Below are positions 37,740 to 45,640 of a DNA stretch of 64,000 bases, in pieces. A model generated the notes under the pieces. It did no database searches. It saw only the letters and a list, made by a program, of their open reading frames with translations, and was not told the origin of the DNA. The stretch comes from Streptomyces sp. NRRL S-118 (GTDB lineage Bacteria; Actinomycetota; Actinomycetes; Streptomycetales; Streptomycetaceae), in NCBI RefSeq assembly GCF_000716335.1, contig NZ_KL591004.1:416036-480035 (forward strand), given 5' to 3'. Both the position numbers and the translations under genes were made by a program. How positions within the stretch are numbered: position 1 is the first letter of the stretch; every line of letters begins with the position of its first letter.

Positions 37740-39060
37740 CCTGCCGGGGCAGTTCCTCCCGGAGCCGGGCCTCGAAAGCCACCGCGGCCGGCTCCCGGCG
37801 GAAGGGCCCCAACTGCTCGTAGAACTCCCGAAGGTGACCGGCGACCCGTCGGGAGCTGACGGCCGCCGCCGGCGCCAGGGCGTCCATCGCCGTGTGGCAC
37901 GCCTCGTCGAGCTTGCCGCGCTGGAGCTGGGTGCGGGCCAGCCAGAAGGCGTGGAAGGCACGGCCCCGGTGATTCGATCCGTGTTCACGGCGAAGGGTGT
38001 CCGCGATCAGCGGTTCGGCAAGGGCGGCTTCGCCCAGGCGGCCATGCGCGATGCCGGTGTCCACAATCAACTTCGGCTGGTCGAAGTAGGCCACCCAGGC
38101 CGGATCCGGATCGTCGGCGCTGACCCGCCCGAAGTGGCTGTGGGCTTCGGAGATCGCGCGGTGCGTGGCACCGCGGTTCCCGAGGACGGCGTGGGCGAAG
38201 GCTTCACGCATCGCGAGCATGGCCAACACGCAAGAATCGTCCCCTCAGCGCCTCGGGCCTGGTCCTGCGCGGCAGTGACGAGTGCGAGGGCGTCTCCGGG
38301 CTTGTCCTGGTACGTGGCCTGGAGGCTCATGCAGGCGAGAACGTTGGCCATGAACTGGCGGTCATCCACGGCCTTGGCCAGGCCGAGGGCTTCGGTGAAG
38401 TAGGCGCGGGCCTGGTTGTACTGGCGGGCGTCGAAGTAGGTCCACCCGGTGAGCCGGGCCAGCTCGGCCGCGATGCTGTGCAGGCCGTTCCGCATGGGCG
38501 TGGGGCGCTGCTCCTTGAGGAGACCCACGACGTACCGAAGCTGGCCCACCACTGCCGGCCGTAGGGTCTCGCCGCCGTGCTCGTCGTCCCGCCGCCAGTA
38601 ATCCGCGATCGACGAGTGCAGGGCGTCCAGCGTCGAGAGGCTGAGGTCCCGCTCGGCCGCCAGGGCGAGGATGCTGTCCACGTCCGCCCCGGGCAAGCCC
38701 GACGCCACCTGCGTGTCGGTGGGCGGTTCCTCGGCAGGTTCACGTGGTGTGACGGTCAGGTTCTGCGGGGTCTCCCATGCGCGTCGGGCCAGGCCCAGCA
38801 TGTGCCCGGGGATGCGCAGTCCGTCCGAGATCCGCTCGATCACGTCCATGTGCAGCAGTTGCCGACGCCCGGCCATCACCTCGCCGACACGGCTGGGGGT
38901 GAGATCGCAACGCCGCGCGATCATCGATGGGTAGATGCCTGCTCGGGCCCTGACCAGCTGGAAGATACGGCGGAAGTCTCTGGCCTGGCATTGCCTCGAT
39001 CATCACCGGATCCACGAGCAGGCTGACCGGGAGATCCTTCGAGCGGGATGGCTCAGGCAT
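37717..39060 (-). pseudogene. XRE/TPR transcriptional regulator broken by two frameshifts
   Basis: Three frames are needed to read one protein. MPEPSRSKDLPVSLLVDPVMIEAMPGQ begins at ATG 39060. A shift near 38,985 leads into RDFRRIFQLVRARAGIYPS and the helix-turn-helix MIARRCDLTPSRVGEVMAGRR. The TPR-like part (YVVGLLKEQRPTPMRNGLHSIAAELARLTGWTYFDARQYNQARAYF) continues until a second shift near 38,245, after which MLAMREAFAHAVLGNRGATHRAISEA runs to the stop at 37,717. Intact relatives of this type regulate element or Nudix genes. The shifts could be sequencing errors, but the neighbouring integrase fragment is also decayed. Confidence 0.75.
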
Positions 39061-39117
39061 CGGCACGCTCCGGCGTGATGACTACGGATCGCTACTCATG
39101 ACCAACCATGGGTGCTG

Positions 39118-39134
39118 TTACCCAGGTTGGGTAA
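39118..39134. promoter_or_regulatory. Perfect 17-bp palindrome in a divergent promoter region
   Basis: TTACCCA-GGT-TGGGTAA lies midway between the divergent regulator pseudogene (start 39,060) and the small operon beginning at 39,183. It is a likely operator of the XRE regulator. Confidence 0.6.
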
Positions 39135-39182
39135 TCCGCCTGGCCTTTCTGGCGGTTCCTGCGGAGCGCGATGCTCTTGGCC

Positions 39183-39374
39183 ATGGTGAACGGACAGGAC
39201 GACGTACGGATGACACTGCGGGTGTCACGCGACTCCGGCCGCACATGGAGCCCCTTGGTGGAGGTGCGGGTGGGGAAGAAGCCGTTGATCCCGGACGGCC
39301 GCGGCTTTCCGCCGTGTACGTGCGGCAGATGCGCGCGGCAGAGCACCATCGACGCCCTCCGGGCGATGCCGTGA
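39183..39374 (+). CDS. Small conserved hypothetical protein
   Basis: 63 residues from ATG 39183. DDVRMTLRVSRDSGRTWSPLVEVRVGKKPLIPDGRGFPPCTCGRC ends in a C-x-C-x2-C cluster. Proteins of this kind are common in Streptomyces next to XRE regulators of this type. Its TGA overlaps the next ATG. The function is unknown. Confidence 0.65.
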   Translation: MVNGQDDVRMTLRVSRDSGRTWSPLVEVRVGKKPLIPDGRGFPPCTCGRCARQSTIDALRAMP

Positions 39375-39679
39375 TGCGTTGCGCGCAGTGGCGTCGGCTG
39401 CCGCTGGACCTCGCGCGGGAAGCGCAGGCGAGGTCGACCGCAGAATGCCTCGATCGCGTCGTGCAGTGCCGGCTGTCCAAGCATGACGCCGGTGAGCACT
39501 ACGGCCTTCTCGACGACCTCGAGTACGGCACCGCGCTCTGGCTCCGCTGGGACGAAACAGACGTGGAACTGGTCGTACTGCCGGACTGCCCGATGGTCGG
39601 ACCGAGCCCCGTCCGGGAGGGCTGCTGCCTGTTCGCCGACCACGCCGAACAGCACACCTGGCAAGGAGTCGGTGCCTGA
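39374..39679 (+). CDS. Small conserved hypothetical protein
   Basis: 101 residues, translationally coupled to the previous gene (TGATG). LAREAQARSTAECLDRVVQCRLSKHDAGEHYGLLDDLEYGTALWLRWDE and the GCCLFADHAEQHTW ending show conserved Cys/His positions (C, C, H-x3-EHYG, CC, H, H), suggesting a small metal-binding fold. It ends just before the integrase fragment. Confidence 0.6.
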   Translation: MRCAQWRRLPLDLAREAQARSTAECLDRVVQCRLSKHDAGEHYGLLDDLEYGTALWLRWDETDVELVVLPDCPMVGPSPVREGCCLFADHAEQHTWQGVGA

Positions 39680-39689
39680 ACGGCCCGTT

Positions 39690-40235
39690 GCCACTGTCTC
39701 CCAGGGGCGCGGTCGCCGACCCGATGGGGCCGCGCTGGCGGCTGAGGTCCGCCTCGCCGCGTACGGTCCGGTCCGCCCCGAGGGCCAGGCGGCCATACGG
39801 CGACCGGACGTCGACCTCGGCACCCCGGCGTGTAGGTCCGCAGGGCCGAACCGGAACTGACCACCGGTCGACGCGTTCAGGGCGACACCAAGTCGGAGGC
39901 GGGACGGTGCTTCATGGTGCTGCCCGCCTTCATGGCAGAGGACCTCCGCCGACACCTGGACTGGTACGCCGAGAAGGGGCCGACCGGACTGCTGTTCGGG
40001 GGGAGAGAGGAGGGCAAGCCGTTCCGGCGGTCCACCTCGCGGGCGGAAGTGGCGCAAGGCCCGGACCGCCGTCGGCCTGCCTGACGACTTCCGCTTTTAC
40101 GATCTTCGTCACACCGGTCACACGCTCGGCGACCCGCTCCGGCGCCGGGCTCAAGGACACGATGGTCCGGACGGAGCAGTCCGACAAGGAGTGTCAAAAA
40201 GGAGGTCGTTGCGGGAGCGCGAGAAGGCATCGGGC
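39690..40235 (+). pseudogene. C-terminal fragment of a tyrosine recombinase (integrase), multiply frameshifted
   Basis: Read across frames it matches the second half of the intact integrase at 56,749-57,930: ADPMGPRWRL, AAYGPVRPEGQAAIRRPDVDL, RRAEPELTTGRR, LPAFMAEDLRRHLDWYAEK, GLLFGG, then DDFRFYDLRHTGHT and LKDTMVR in yet other frames. The N-terminal half is absent, and at least three frame changes are needed. The catalytic tyrosine region is missing. It sits in the same position relative to a terminator and a tRNA-Gly att copy as the intact gene. Confidence 0.8.
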
Positions 40236-40278
40236 ACTCAACGGGCACGACAAGGCTGACCTGGTCCGGACAACAACA

Positions 40279-40305
40279 AAGCCCCGGGCCGATGGCCTGG
40301 GGCTT
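40279..40305 (+). terminator. Terminator behind the integrase fragment
   Basis: AAGCCCCGGGCC-GAT-GGCCTGGGGCTT (one G-T mismatch in a 12-bp stem), the counterpart of the terminator at 57,950-57,976. Confidence 0.7.
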
Positions 40306-40308
40306 CTG

Positions 40309-40354
40309 CGTGGAGCGGGTGACGGGAATCGAACCCGCGCTCTGAGCTTGGGAA
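40309..40354. repeat. 46-bp att copy of the tRNA-Gly 3' part (left end of the AICE)
   Basis: Identical over 46 bp to 57,980-58,025, beginning CGTGGAGCGGGTGACGGGAA and ending GAGCTTGGGAA. It covers the 3' end of tRNA-Gly(CCC) up to the anticodon loop, where identity stops abruptly. This is the att structure expected of an element that inserts in the 3' half of a tRNA gene and restores it. Confidence 0.9.
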
Positions 40355-40534
40355 TCCGGATGCACAAGAGCTAGATAGGGTCATGACATGCAGAAACGTC
40401 GACCACCGGGGTTCATGAGTGGATGAGTATGGTCCCTCATTTACCGTGGCTGACCGCCGTAGGTGGTGCAAGGTGGTGCGGCGTGAAGCCGCTGGTGAAG
40501 GTTTCCCACCGAGGAGCGGTCCGGGCCTTTAGCC

Positions 40535-40591
40535 TGGCGGAGGATACGAGATTCGAACTCGTGAGGGGTTGCCGCCAACATGCTTTCCAAG
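40535..40591 (-). pseudogene. 3' fragment of tRNA-Ser(GGA)
   Basis: The complementary strand reads TTGGAAAGCATG, then a serine-type long variable arm, a GAGTTCGAATCTC T-arm, the acceptor strand ATCCTCC, G and CCA. This is the 3' half of a tRNA-Ser with anticodon GGA, including the encoded CCA. The 5' half is absent. Such 3' halves are the usual att relics of elements that integrate in tRNA genes. Confidence 0.75.
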
Positions 40592-40845
40592 TCCTTTGGT
40601 GCTGTTGACGGCTTGTCTGGGGCCGTTCACCTGTGTTCATGGCAGTGCGGCGTGCGAAACGGAAACTGAGACGGTTCGTAGCGCTGGGCTTCTCAACCGG
40701 CGGGGAATGGCGGGCCGCAAGGAGCAGACGAGTGGTGCCGCCGAGTCGCTCCCGTGGGCACCTGTCATCGTCGGTCACCACCGTCCACCTTGCACGGCCC
40801 GGAGACTCAACGCTCCTCCTGCCGGCAGATCCTGTACGGCGTGGG

Positions 40846-41080
40846 CAGAGCATCGTCCGGTGCCGTGCCGGGTGTTGCGGCGGGCGATGACCGGCATGAT
40901 GCCTCGGGCACGGATCTAGTCGCGGTAGATGTCGTGGTCATAGCCGCGGTCGGCGAAGAGCGAATCGGGCTTGCGACGAGGGCGGCCGACGCGACCGCGG
41001 ATGGTCGGGATGGCGTCGAGCAGTGGCAACTGGGTGACGTCGTTGCGGCTGCCGCCGGTGAGGATGACCGCGAGCGGGTC
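40846..41080 (-). pseudogene. IS5-family transposase fragment
   Basis: The minus strand encodes GGSRNDVTQLPLLDAIPTIRGRVGRPRRKPDSLFADRGYDHDIYRD, then an in-frame stop, then IRARGIMPVIARRNT. This is the central DDE region of IS5-group transposases of Streptomyces (the ADRGYD motif carries a catalytic Asp). Both ends and the terminal inverted repeats are missing, so it is an inactive remnant. The surrounding 40,592-41,344 holds no gene. Confidence 0.8.
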
Positions 41081-41178
41081 CGCAGGCGTCCGTGCTTATC
41101 CGCCGTTGTACGCCCGTGTTGTCACGTAGTCAGACACTTACTCCCGCTGCCCGTCACCCGCGCCACCGCTGTGGCGTA

Positions 41179-41231
41179 AGTGATCACGGCCCCTTACGCT
41201 GGCCCGCAATTGTGCAGGTTTGTGAGCCTGC
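41179..41231. repeat. Repeat B, copy 1
   Basis: AGTGATCACGGCCCCTTACG to GTGAGCCTGC; matches 42,785-42,838 with 29 of the first 30 bases shared and the GTGAGCCTGC end also conserved. It lies about 115 bp upstream of the small secreted protein gene. Confidence 0.7.
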
Positions 41232-41344
41232 TTCCATCTTCGTGGAACTCGAGTTCCTATTGTATTTGGCCATCTCGCCATGTGAGCAGGCCCATGGCTC
41301 AAATTCCTCTCCAGCGTAGAAGGTGATTGCGGTAGGCTTTGATC

Positions 41345-41665
41345 ATGATGAGACGGCTGGGTTCGGCGATCGGCAGCGTAGCTCTAGCGGCGGGGGTGCT
41401 AATGGGAGGAGGTGCGGCGGCCCACGCTGCTCCTCTCGATCTCGATAAAAATGGGTGCTCCGTTGGTACGACGAATGGCGGGCATACCGTCGGCATAACC
41501 TGCTATAACCGCTACGAGGAAGTGAGGTTCTATTTTTGCGGTACCAGCACTTGCGGCTGGACTGGCTGGATATCATTCCGCCGGTATGAGGCGGGAGGCA
41601 GTTGGATAGCGGGACCATACACGAGGGGCGACTACTATTCTGGGACATATCAACTGCGTGGCTAA
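41345..41665 (+). CDS. Small secreted cysteine-containing protein
   Basis: 106 residues from ATG 41345. A clear signal peptide (IGSVALAAGVLMGGGAAAHAAP, cleavage after AHA) precedes a mature part of about 75 residues with four cysteines (NGCSVGT, ITCYNRY, YFCGTSTCGW) and many Gly, Tyr and Trp residues. I do not recognise the family. GC content is clearly lower than the flanks, which suggests cargo gained from elsewhere. Confidence 0.6.
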   Translation: MMRRLGSAIGSVALAAGVLMGGGAAAHAAPLDLDKNGCSVGTTNGGHTVGITCYNRYEEVRFYFCGTSTCGWTGWISFRRYEAGGSWIAGPYTRGDYYSGTYQLRG

Positions 41666-42007
41666 GGGCTTGGGTTAAACTGCCTCATGCACCCGCACTA
41701 CGACGGATATCGGCCCCGTAGTAAGCGCTGTTGAGTGGAAATGGCATCACCCAATGGCGACTTCTGCGGGGCTCCCATGTGTTCCGCGTGCGGCAAGCGT
41801 AAGTCATGTACCGTGCCGAGACGTTTTGGTCTCCCTATTTTCGGTTAATCTCCGAGTGGGGCATCGTCCTGTCAGTGGTTGTACTCTAGGAAGAGTTAAA
41901 CGAAGAGTGACACTACTGCGCTCGTGACTGTGAAGCGTGGCTATGCCGCGATGCAGCAGCTCTCTGCGTGGCTCCACATGACCTATGGGCGGTGAATCGG
42001 TAGCATC
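41666..42007. other. Intergenic, AT-richer stretch
   Basis: No convincing gene on either strand. It probably contains the promoter for the gene at 42,008. Confidence 0.4.
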
Positions 42008-42397
42008 ATGGCAGACGGCGGGCAAGTGACATACTGGCGCGTGGCTATCACGGATGTTCAGCGAGGCGTGACAAACTTGCTCAGCGAGCATCGCGAACGC
42101 GCCCCGGCTGAGATTGACTTCGATGCTCTCCTTATGGTTGCAAAAGCAGGGCTCTTCCGCTTGAGCCTGATGAGCAGGGATGGCGAGATTCCGGGCATCG
42201 GTGTAGTCGACGCGATTGTCAAGTCAGTCGCCGTAGACGAGGTGGTGACTCGGACGGCGACATACCGCATCGAGCCTTACCCCACAGTGGACGGTGCCTG
42301 GAAGATCACGGAAACCGGGAGCGGTTCGGTAGTAGCAGAGCGTTGCGAGGGGTGGCATGACGCTGTCTATCGAGCGATGCAACTAGGCGACTATTAA
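42008..42397 (+). CDS. Hypothetical protein
   Basis: 129 residues. A helical N-terminus (VTYWRVAITDVQRGVTNLLSEHRERAPAEIDFDALLMVAKAGLFRLSLMS) and a beta-rich second half (TRTATYRIEPYPTVDGAWKITETGSGSVVAERCEGWHDAVYRAM). No known motif or membrane segment. It is a stand-alone cargo gene closed by a terminator 32 bp past its stop, which supports its being real. Confidence 0.55.
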   Translation: MADGGQVTYWRVAITDVQRGVTNLLSEHRERAPAEIDFDALLMVAKAGLFRLSLMSRDGEIPGIGVVDAIVKSVAVDEVVTRTATYRIEPYPTVDGAWKITETGSGSVVAERCEGWHDAVYRAMQLGDY

Positions 42398-42428
42398 CCA
42401 GCCCGCCGGCTGACCACTACAACTGAAG

Positions 42429-42467
42429 AGGCCCACGGCTCTGACCACACCAGATGCCGTGGGCCTT
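42429..42467 (+). terminator. Strong terminator
   Basis: AGGCCCACGGC / GCCGTGGGCCT with a 16-nt loop, followed by TTGT. It closes the gene ending at 42,397. Confidence 0.8.
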
Positions 42468-42774
42468 TGTCGTTGTCGGTCGGCCTCGGCTTACCTCGCA
42501 CGGCCCAGACTTTGCGCCGGTCGGTCGAGCGGATTGTGGTATGGGACCTAAAAGATCAAACGTTCCAGATGTCGGTGGTGAGAAATGCACGAAACGCGTC
42601 CTTGCGCCCACTGAGGAACTGCGTCCTGGTGCAGCGCTCTGACCTGAGAGGATTTTCCGTATGAAGCCGTCGTTCCCTCGGAGGGACTTTGCATTCCGGT
42701 CCACCTCTGCACAATGGCGCCCTCATAGCGTCGTCTGTCAGGCAGGGCGGTGGAGCGGCTTTGGGCTGGAGCCG

Positions 42775-42886
42775 CTTTGGCGCGAGTGATCATGGCCCCT
42801 TACGCTGGCCCGCGGATCGGGCGGGTCTGTGAGCCTGCCCGTTAGTGCCCGATGTGGGGCCATGATCTGCGAGGCTCGCGCCAAAG
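42775..42886. repeat. Large inverted repeat including repeat B, copy 2 (42,785-42,838)
   Basis: The left arm (42,775-42,799, CTTTGGCGCGAG then GATCATGGCCCC) is mirrored by the right arm (42,856-42,886, GGGGCCATGATC then CTCGCGCCAAAG), the right arm carrying a 7-bp insertion. The 42,785-42,838 part is a direct repeat of 41,179-41,231. No gene overlaps. It could form a cruciform or a structured RNA; a role as single-strand initiation site or regulatory locus is speculative. Confidence 0.7.
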
Positions 42887-42903
42887 TGGCTGCCAAATGC
42901 CGT

Positions 42904-43063
42904 GGAGCCGACCGCCCCAGCCACAGACGGCGTCTCCCGCTCCATGCCCGTAGCCGCCGGGCGCGGCCAGCCGGGGCGGAGACAGGAGGCAGGCCGCGCC
43001 GCAGAGGCGGCGCGCACCCACGCCGTGCGCGGGCCTTGATGAGGTAGGAGTAGTTCTACCGCG
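42904..43063. repeat. Repeat A, copy 2
   Basis: Homologous to 36,797-36,966 (GGAGCCGACCGCCCCAGCC at the start, TTCTACCGC at the end). It lies between the large inverted repeat and the 3' end of the creatininase gene. Confidence 0.75.
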
Positions 43064-43110
43064 CTCGTCAGCGCCGCGCGCCCGCTCAGACAAGCAAGGC
43101 ATGTGACGAT

Positions 43111-43821
43111 TTACGCCTCGTCGAGCGCCTCCAGGTGATCCGCGAAGCTGGTCGTGAGGCTCGCCAGAACCGACTTCCCCTTCTCAGCCGTGGCGTATGA
43201 GGGGAAGCCGATGACTCCACTTTCCGTGTACGCCTTCATGCCCAGCGTGAGGAGGAACGGTCGCTCGCCCCCGTCGTGATCTGCTTTCTCATAGCCCGGC
43301 CGTACAAGGCTCGGCTCCGCATGAAGCAGGATCGACGTCTCGATCTCTCCCGCGTGCATGTCGTCGAACGAGTTGCTGACGAGGCCGGCGTGCTCACGCG
43401 CCCGGCGCCACTCCCGGCTCTGAGGGAAGACGCTCATTCGTGGCTCGGTGAGGTTGGCTTCCTGGACGATGTTGGACAGCACGTAGTTCCCGCCGTGTGC
43501 ATTGACCAGGACAACCTTCCGGATGCCGGAGGCTTCCAAGGAGTCCGCGATGTCCGTGATCAGCGCATGAAGTGTCCGCGCGCTGATGCTCACGGTGCCC
43601 GGCCAGGTGCCGTGCTCATGGCTGCACGCGATCGTTATGGGCGGCAGCGCGAGCACGGGGTACGCCTCAGCCAGCTCGCGGGCGATGGCACAGGCGATAG
43701 CCGTGTCCGTGATCAGCGGCAGGTGGTTCCCATGCTGCTCGTACGATCCGACCGGCAGCACTGCCACGCGCGGTTCCTGTGCCTGGACATCGGTAGTCGT
43801 GATGTTGGGTAGCAGGCTCAC
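43111..43821 (-). CDS. Creatininase/MftE-family metallohydrolase
   Basis: 236 residues from GTG 43821 (GAGGAG site). The family's metal ligands are visible: LPVGSYEQHGNHLPLITDT (Glu/His/Asp), the ISARTLHALITDIADSLEASG helix, VNAHGGNYV and the catalytic region DDMHAGEIETS. Members cleave or close cyclic amides, for example creatinine or mycofactocin precursors. It lies 19 bp behind an XRE regulator gene, the same place in which other elements carry other small hydrolases such as Nudix. The substrate is unknown. Confidence 0.88.
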   Translation of the reverse strand: MSLLPNITTTDVQAQEPRVAVLPVGSYEQHGNHLPLITDTAIACAIARELAEAYPVLALPPITIACSHEHGTWPGTVSISARTLHALITDIADSLEASGIRKVVLVNAHGGNYVLSNIVQEANLTEPRMSVFPQSREWRRAREHAGLVSNSFDDMHAGEIETSILLHAEPSLVRPGYEKADHDGGERPFLLTLGMKAYTESGVIGFPSYATAEKGKSVLASLTTSFADHLEALDEA

Positions 43822-43840
43822 AGCTCTCCTCAGATCCGGG

Positions 43841-45025
43841 TCAGCTCTCCTTTATACGGCCCAGGAGCCGATTCAGTTCGGCGATCTCCACGAGCTTCCG
43901 CCACCGCGTGAGGAGCGGCTGAAGCCGCCCCAGCTCGGCGAGGATGCGGGCTGAGCCCGTCGCTTGCGCGATTGCCGCCGCCTGTGATGCGGCGTTGTAG
44001 GCCCCTTCCACGTCTTTGAGCTGCGCGTACGCCGTGGCGAGGCGAGCTAGGCAGAGTCCCCGGTCTCGTTGCTGCTCGGCAGGCCACCGGGTCAGGCTTG
44101 CCTCCAGAGCCTGCACCGCGTCTTCCGGGTGCTGGAGCTGGAGTGAACAGTTCGCAGCTTCCATGTCGATGTACGAGACGGAGCAGTACGCAGCGAGGCC
44201 GCCGTCCTCCTCCGGGGCCTTGTCGGCGAACACGCGAGCTTCGTCCAGGGCGCGTGTGCAGTCGTCCGCCTGGCCGAGCAATGCGTACGAGTTGGCGCGT
44301 GCCCGAAGAGCCACGGCACGTACCTGGTTGGGCAGCTCCTGGGCGTGCTTCAGCGCTGCATTGGCGAGCCCGGCGGCGTACCCGGCCTGGCCAGCCTCAG
44401 CAGCGATGTTGCTGCGCCTCTGGAACACGTAGGCGCTCAGGGCTGGGTCGTCCAGTTCGGCCGCGTAATCGAGCGCGCGATTAGTCCAGAGCATGGCCGA
44501 CTGTGAGTCGCCGGTGTCCTGATGAAGCCAACCGAGAAGCTCCGAGTACCGCGCCCCCACCCGGACCACGTCATCCCGGAGTGGGCCGGACGCTTCCTTG
44601 CACAGTTCCTCGATGAGCGGCATCTGGCTCTGTACGGCCGGCACGAGAAACCGGGGCCCAACTAGAGGTTCTGCCTGGACATGCTGAACGAATACCGACT
44701 TCAGGTAGCCGAGGACCTCAGGGGTCGCCTTAGGGGCCGGGGACCGTGGGGTTGGGAACGTGGGCAGGGTGTCGAGCTGGGACGGAGCTGTTTCCAGGGC
44801 TAGGCCGAGTTCCATGCGGGTCGTCTGGTAGACCTCACAGAAGAGGGCCTGGTACTCCTGCCCCGGCTCCCGCCGGCCGTTCTCGAACATGGAGATCTGT
44901 GTCTTCAAGCTCGATCGCGAGGCCAGCTTGATGCCAAGCCGTAAGGCAGCGTCCTCAAGCGCGTCCATCAGCTCAGCTTGGGACCACCCACGGGCCACGC
45001 GAGCCGCTTGCAGTTTCGTCTTCAT
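43841..45025 (-). CDS. XRE-family regulator with TPR-like C-terminal domain
   Basis: 394 residues. N-terminal helix-turn-helix at about 1-60 (LQAARVARGWSQAELMDALEDAALRLGIK, then KTQISMFENGRREPGQEYQALFCEVYQ). A long all-helical domain of tetratricopeptide type follows (ARYSELLGWLHQDTGDSQSAMLWTNRALDYAAELDDPALSAYVFQRRSNIAAEAGQ, and others). This architecture is common beside element-borne Nudix or creatininase-like genes. It is intact here, in contrast with the related broken gene at 37,717-39,060. It may respond to a peptide or small ligand through the TPR part, by analogy with similar regulators. Confidence 0.88.
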   Translation of the reverse strand: MKTKLQAARVARGWSQAELMDALEDAALRLGIKLASRSSLKTQISMFENGRREPGQEYQALFCEVYQTTRMELGLALETAPSQLDTLPTFPTPRSPAPKATPEVLGYLKSVFVQHVQAEPLVGPRFLVPAVQSQMPLIEELCKEASGPLRDDVVRVGARYSELLGWLHQDTGDSQSAMLWTNRALDYAAELDDPALSAYVFQRRSNIAAEAGQAGYAAGLANAALKHAQELPNQVRAVALRARANSYALLGQADDCTRALDEARVFADKAPEEDGGLAAYCSVSYIDMEAANCSLQLQHPEDAVQALEASLTRWPAEQQRDRGLCLARLATAYAQLKDVEGAYNAASQAAAIAQATGSARILAELGRLQPLLTRWRKLVEIAELNRLLGRIKES

Positions 45026-45155
45026 CGCTTCCCCGACGTCAGGCGATGCGGGCGGACTCTCATCATGCCCTGACGCCCCGCCTGACGTGGGGAGTTAACA
45101 GGTAACAGGGGCCAACTGTTAACCCTGTCCACTGCGTATCTGCGCGAGTTGCGGC

Positions 45156-45536
45156 CTACTGGTTCTCGTCAACGGGTTCGCGGTGAGGGGCTTCAAGCCG
45201 CTCAACGCGTTCACGAAGCTCGGACAGTTGGGAGGTGAGATGCGTCAGTTGGTCCTGAAGCTCGCGGAGGCCCAAAGCGGTCTGCTGAGCCGTGGGGTCG
45301 CCCTTCTTCGGATCAATCACGTACGTGCCGCTGCCGCGACGGCCGACGACGAGTCCGTCGTCCGCGAGCTGCCTGTACGCGCTCTGCACCGTCATGAGGC
45401 TGACGCCCAGCTCCTTGGCCAGGCCCTTGGCGCCAGGCAGTTGTCCTCCTGGGGGGTACGTGCCATCGGCGATGCGGTCGCGGAAGTTGGCCGCGATCTC
45501 CTTGGCGGCAGGGGGCCTCTCAGGCTTCCAATCCAT
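45156..45536 (-). CDS. GntR-family repressor of the element (KorSA-like)
   Basis: 126 residues. Winged helix-turn-helix at about 8-72 (AKEIAANFRDRIADGTYPPGGQLPGAKGLAKELGVSLMTVQSAYRQLADDGLVVGRRGSGTYV), then a short coiled-coil tail (LRELQDQLTHLTSQLSELRERVERLE) instead of a ligand domain. Short GntR repressors of this kind keep AICE replication and transfer genes silent. Three ACCTAGGT palindromes directly upstream of its start are the probable operators, controlling both itself and the rightward promoter. Confidence 0.85.
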   Translation of the reverse strand: MDWKPERPPAAKEIAANFRDRIADGTYPPGGQLPGAKGLAKELGVSLMTVQSAYRQLADDGLVVGRRGSGTYVIDPKKGDPTAQQTALGLRELQDQLTHLTSQLSELRERVERLEAPHREPVDENQ

Positions 45537-45552
45537 GCCTAGAGCGTATCCA

Positions 45553-45640
45553 ACCTAGGTCACTTCCCCTTCGTCCCTGCAAGGCTTGACCCATCAAAGC
45601 AACCTAGGTAACTTCATCCATGTCGACGAGATACCTAGGT
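45553..45640. promoter_or_regulatory. Three ACCTAGGT operators with a rightward promoter
   Basis: Perfect 8-bp palindromes ACCTAGGT at 45,553-45,560, 45,602-45,609 and 45,633-45,640, the last two extended to ACCTAGGTAACT. They lie between the GntR gene and the transfer operon. TTGACC at 45,586-45,591 and TAACTT at 45,609-45,614, 17 bp apart, form a plausible promoter whose spacer is covered by the second operator, so GntR binding would block it. Confidence 0.75.

Larger units (their letters stand above)
36114..40354. mobile_element. Remnant of a tRNA-Gly integrative element (decayed AICE)
   Basis: This segment carries a second, damaged set of parts found in the element to its right. It has a shared short word at its left end, a 160-bp repeat, an XRE/TPR regulator (frameshifted), a C-terminal integrase fragment, an integrase terminator and a copy of the 46-bp tRNA-Gly att sequence at its right end. 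Replication, transfer and xis genes are missing. The left boundary is uncertain; I saw no third att copy in 33.9-36.1 kb. It must have entered the same tRNA site before the intact element did. Confidence 0.65.

Noticed and set aside
40846..41080. Active IS5-type insertion sequence
   Set aside because: Only a central fragment with an in-frame stop remains; no terminal inverted repeats or target duplication were seen.
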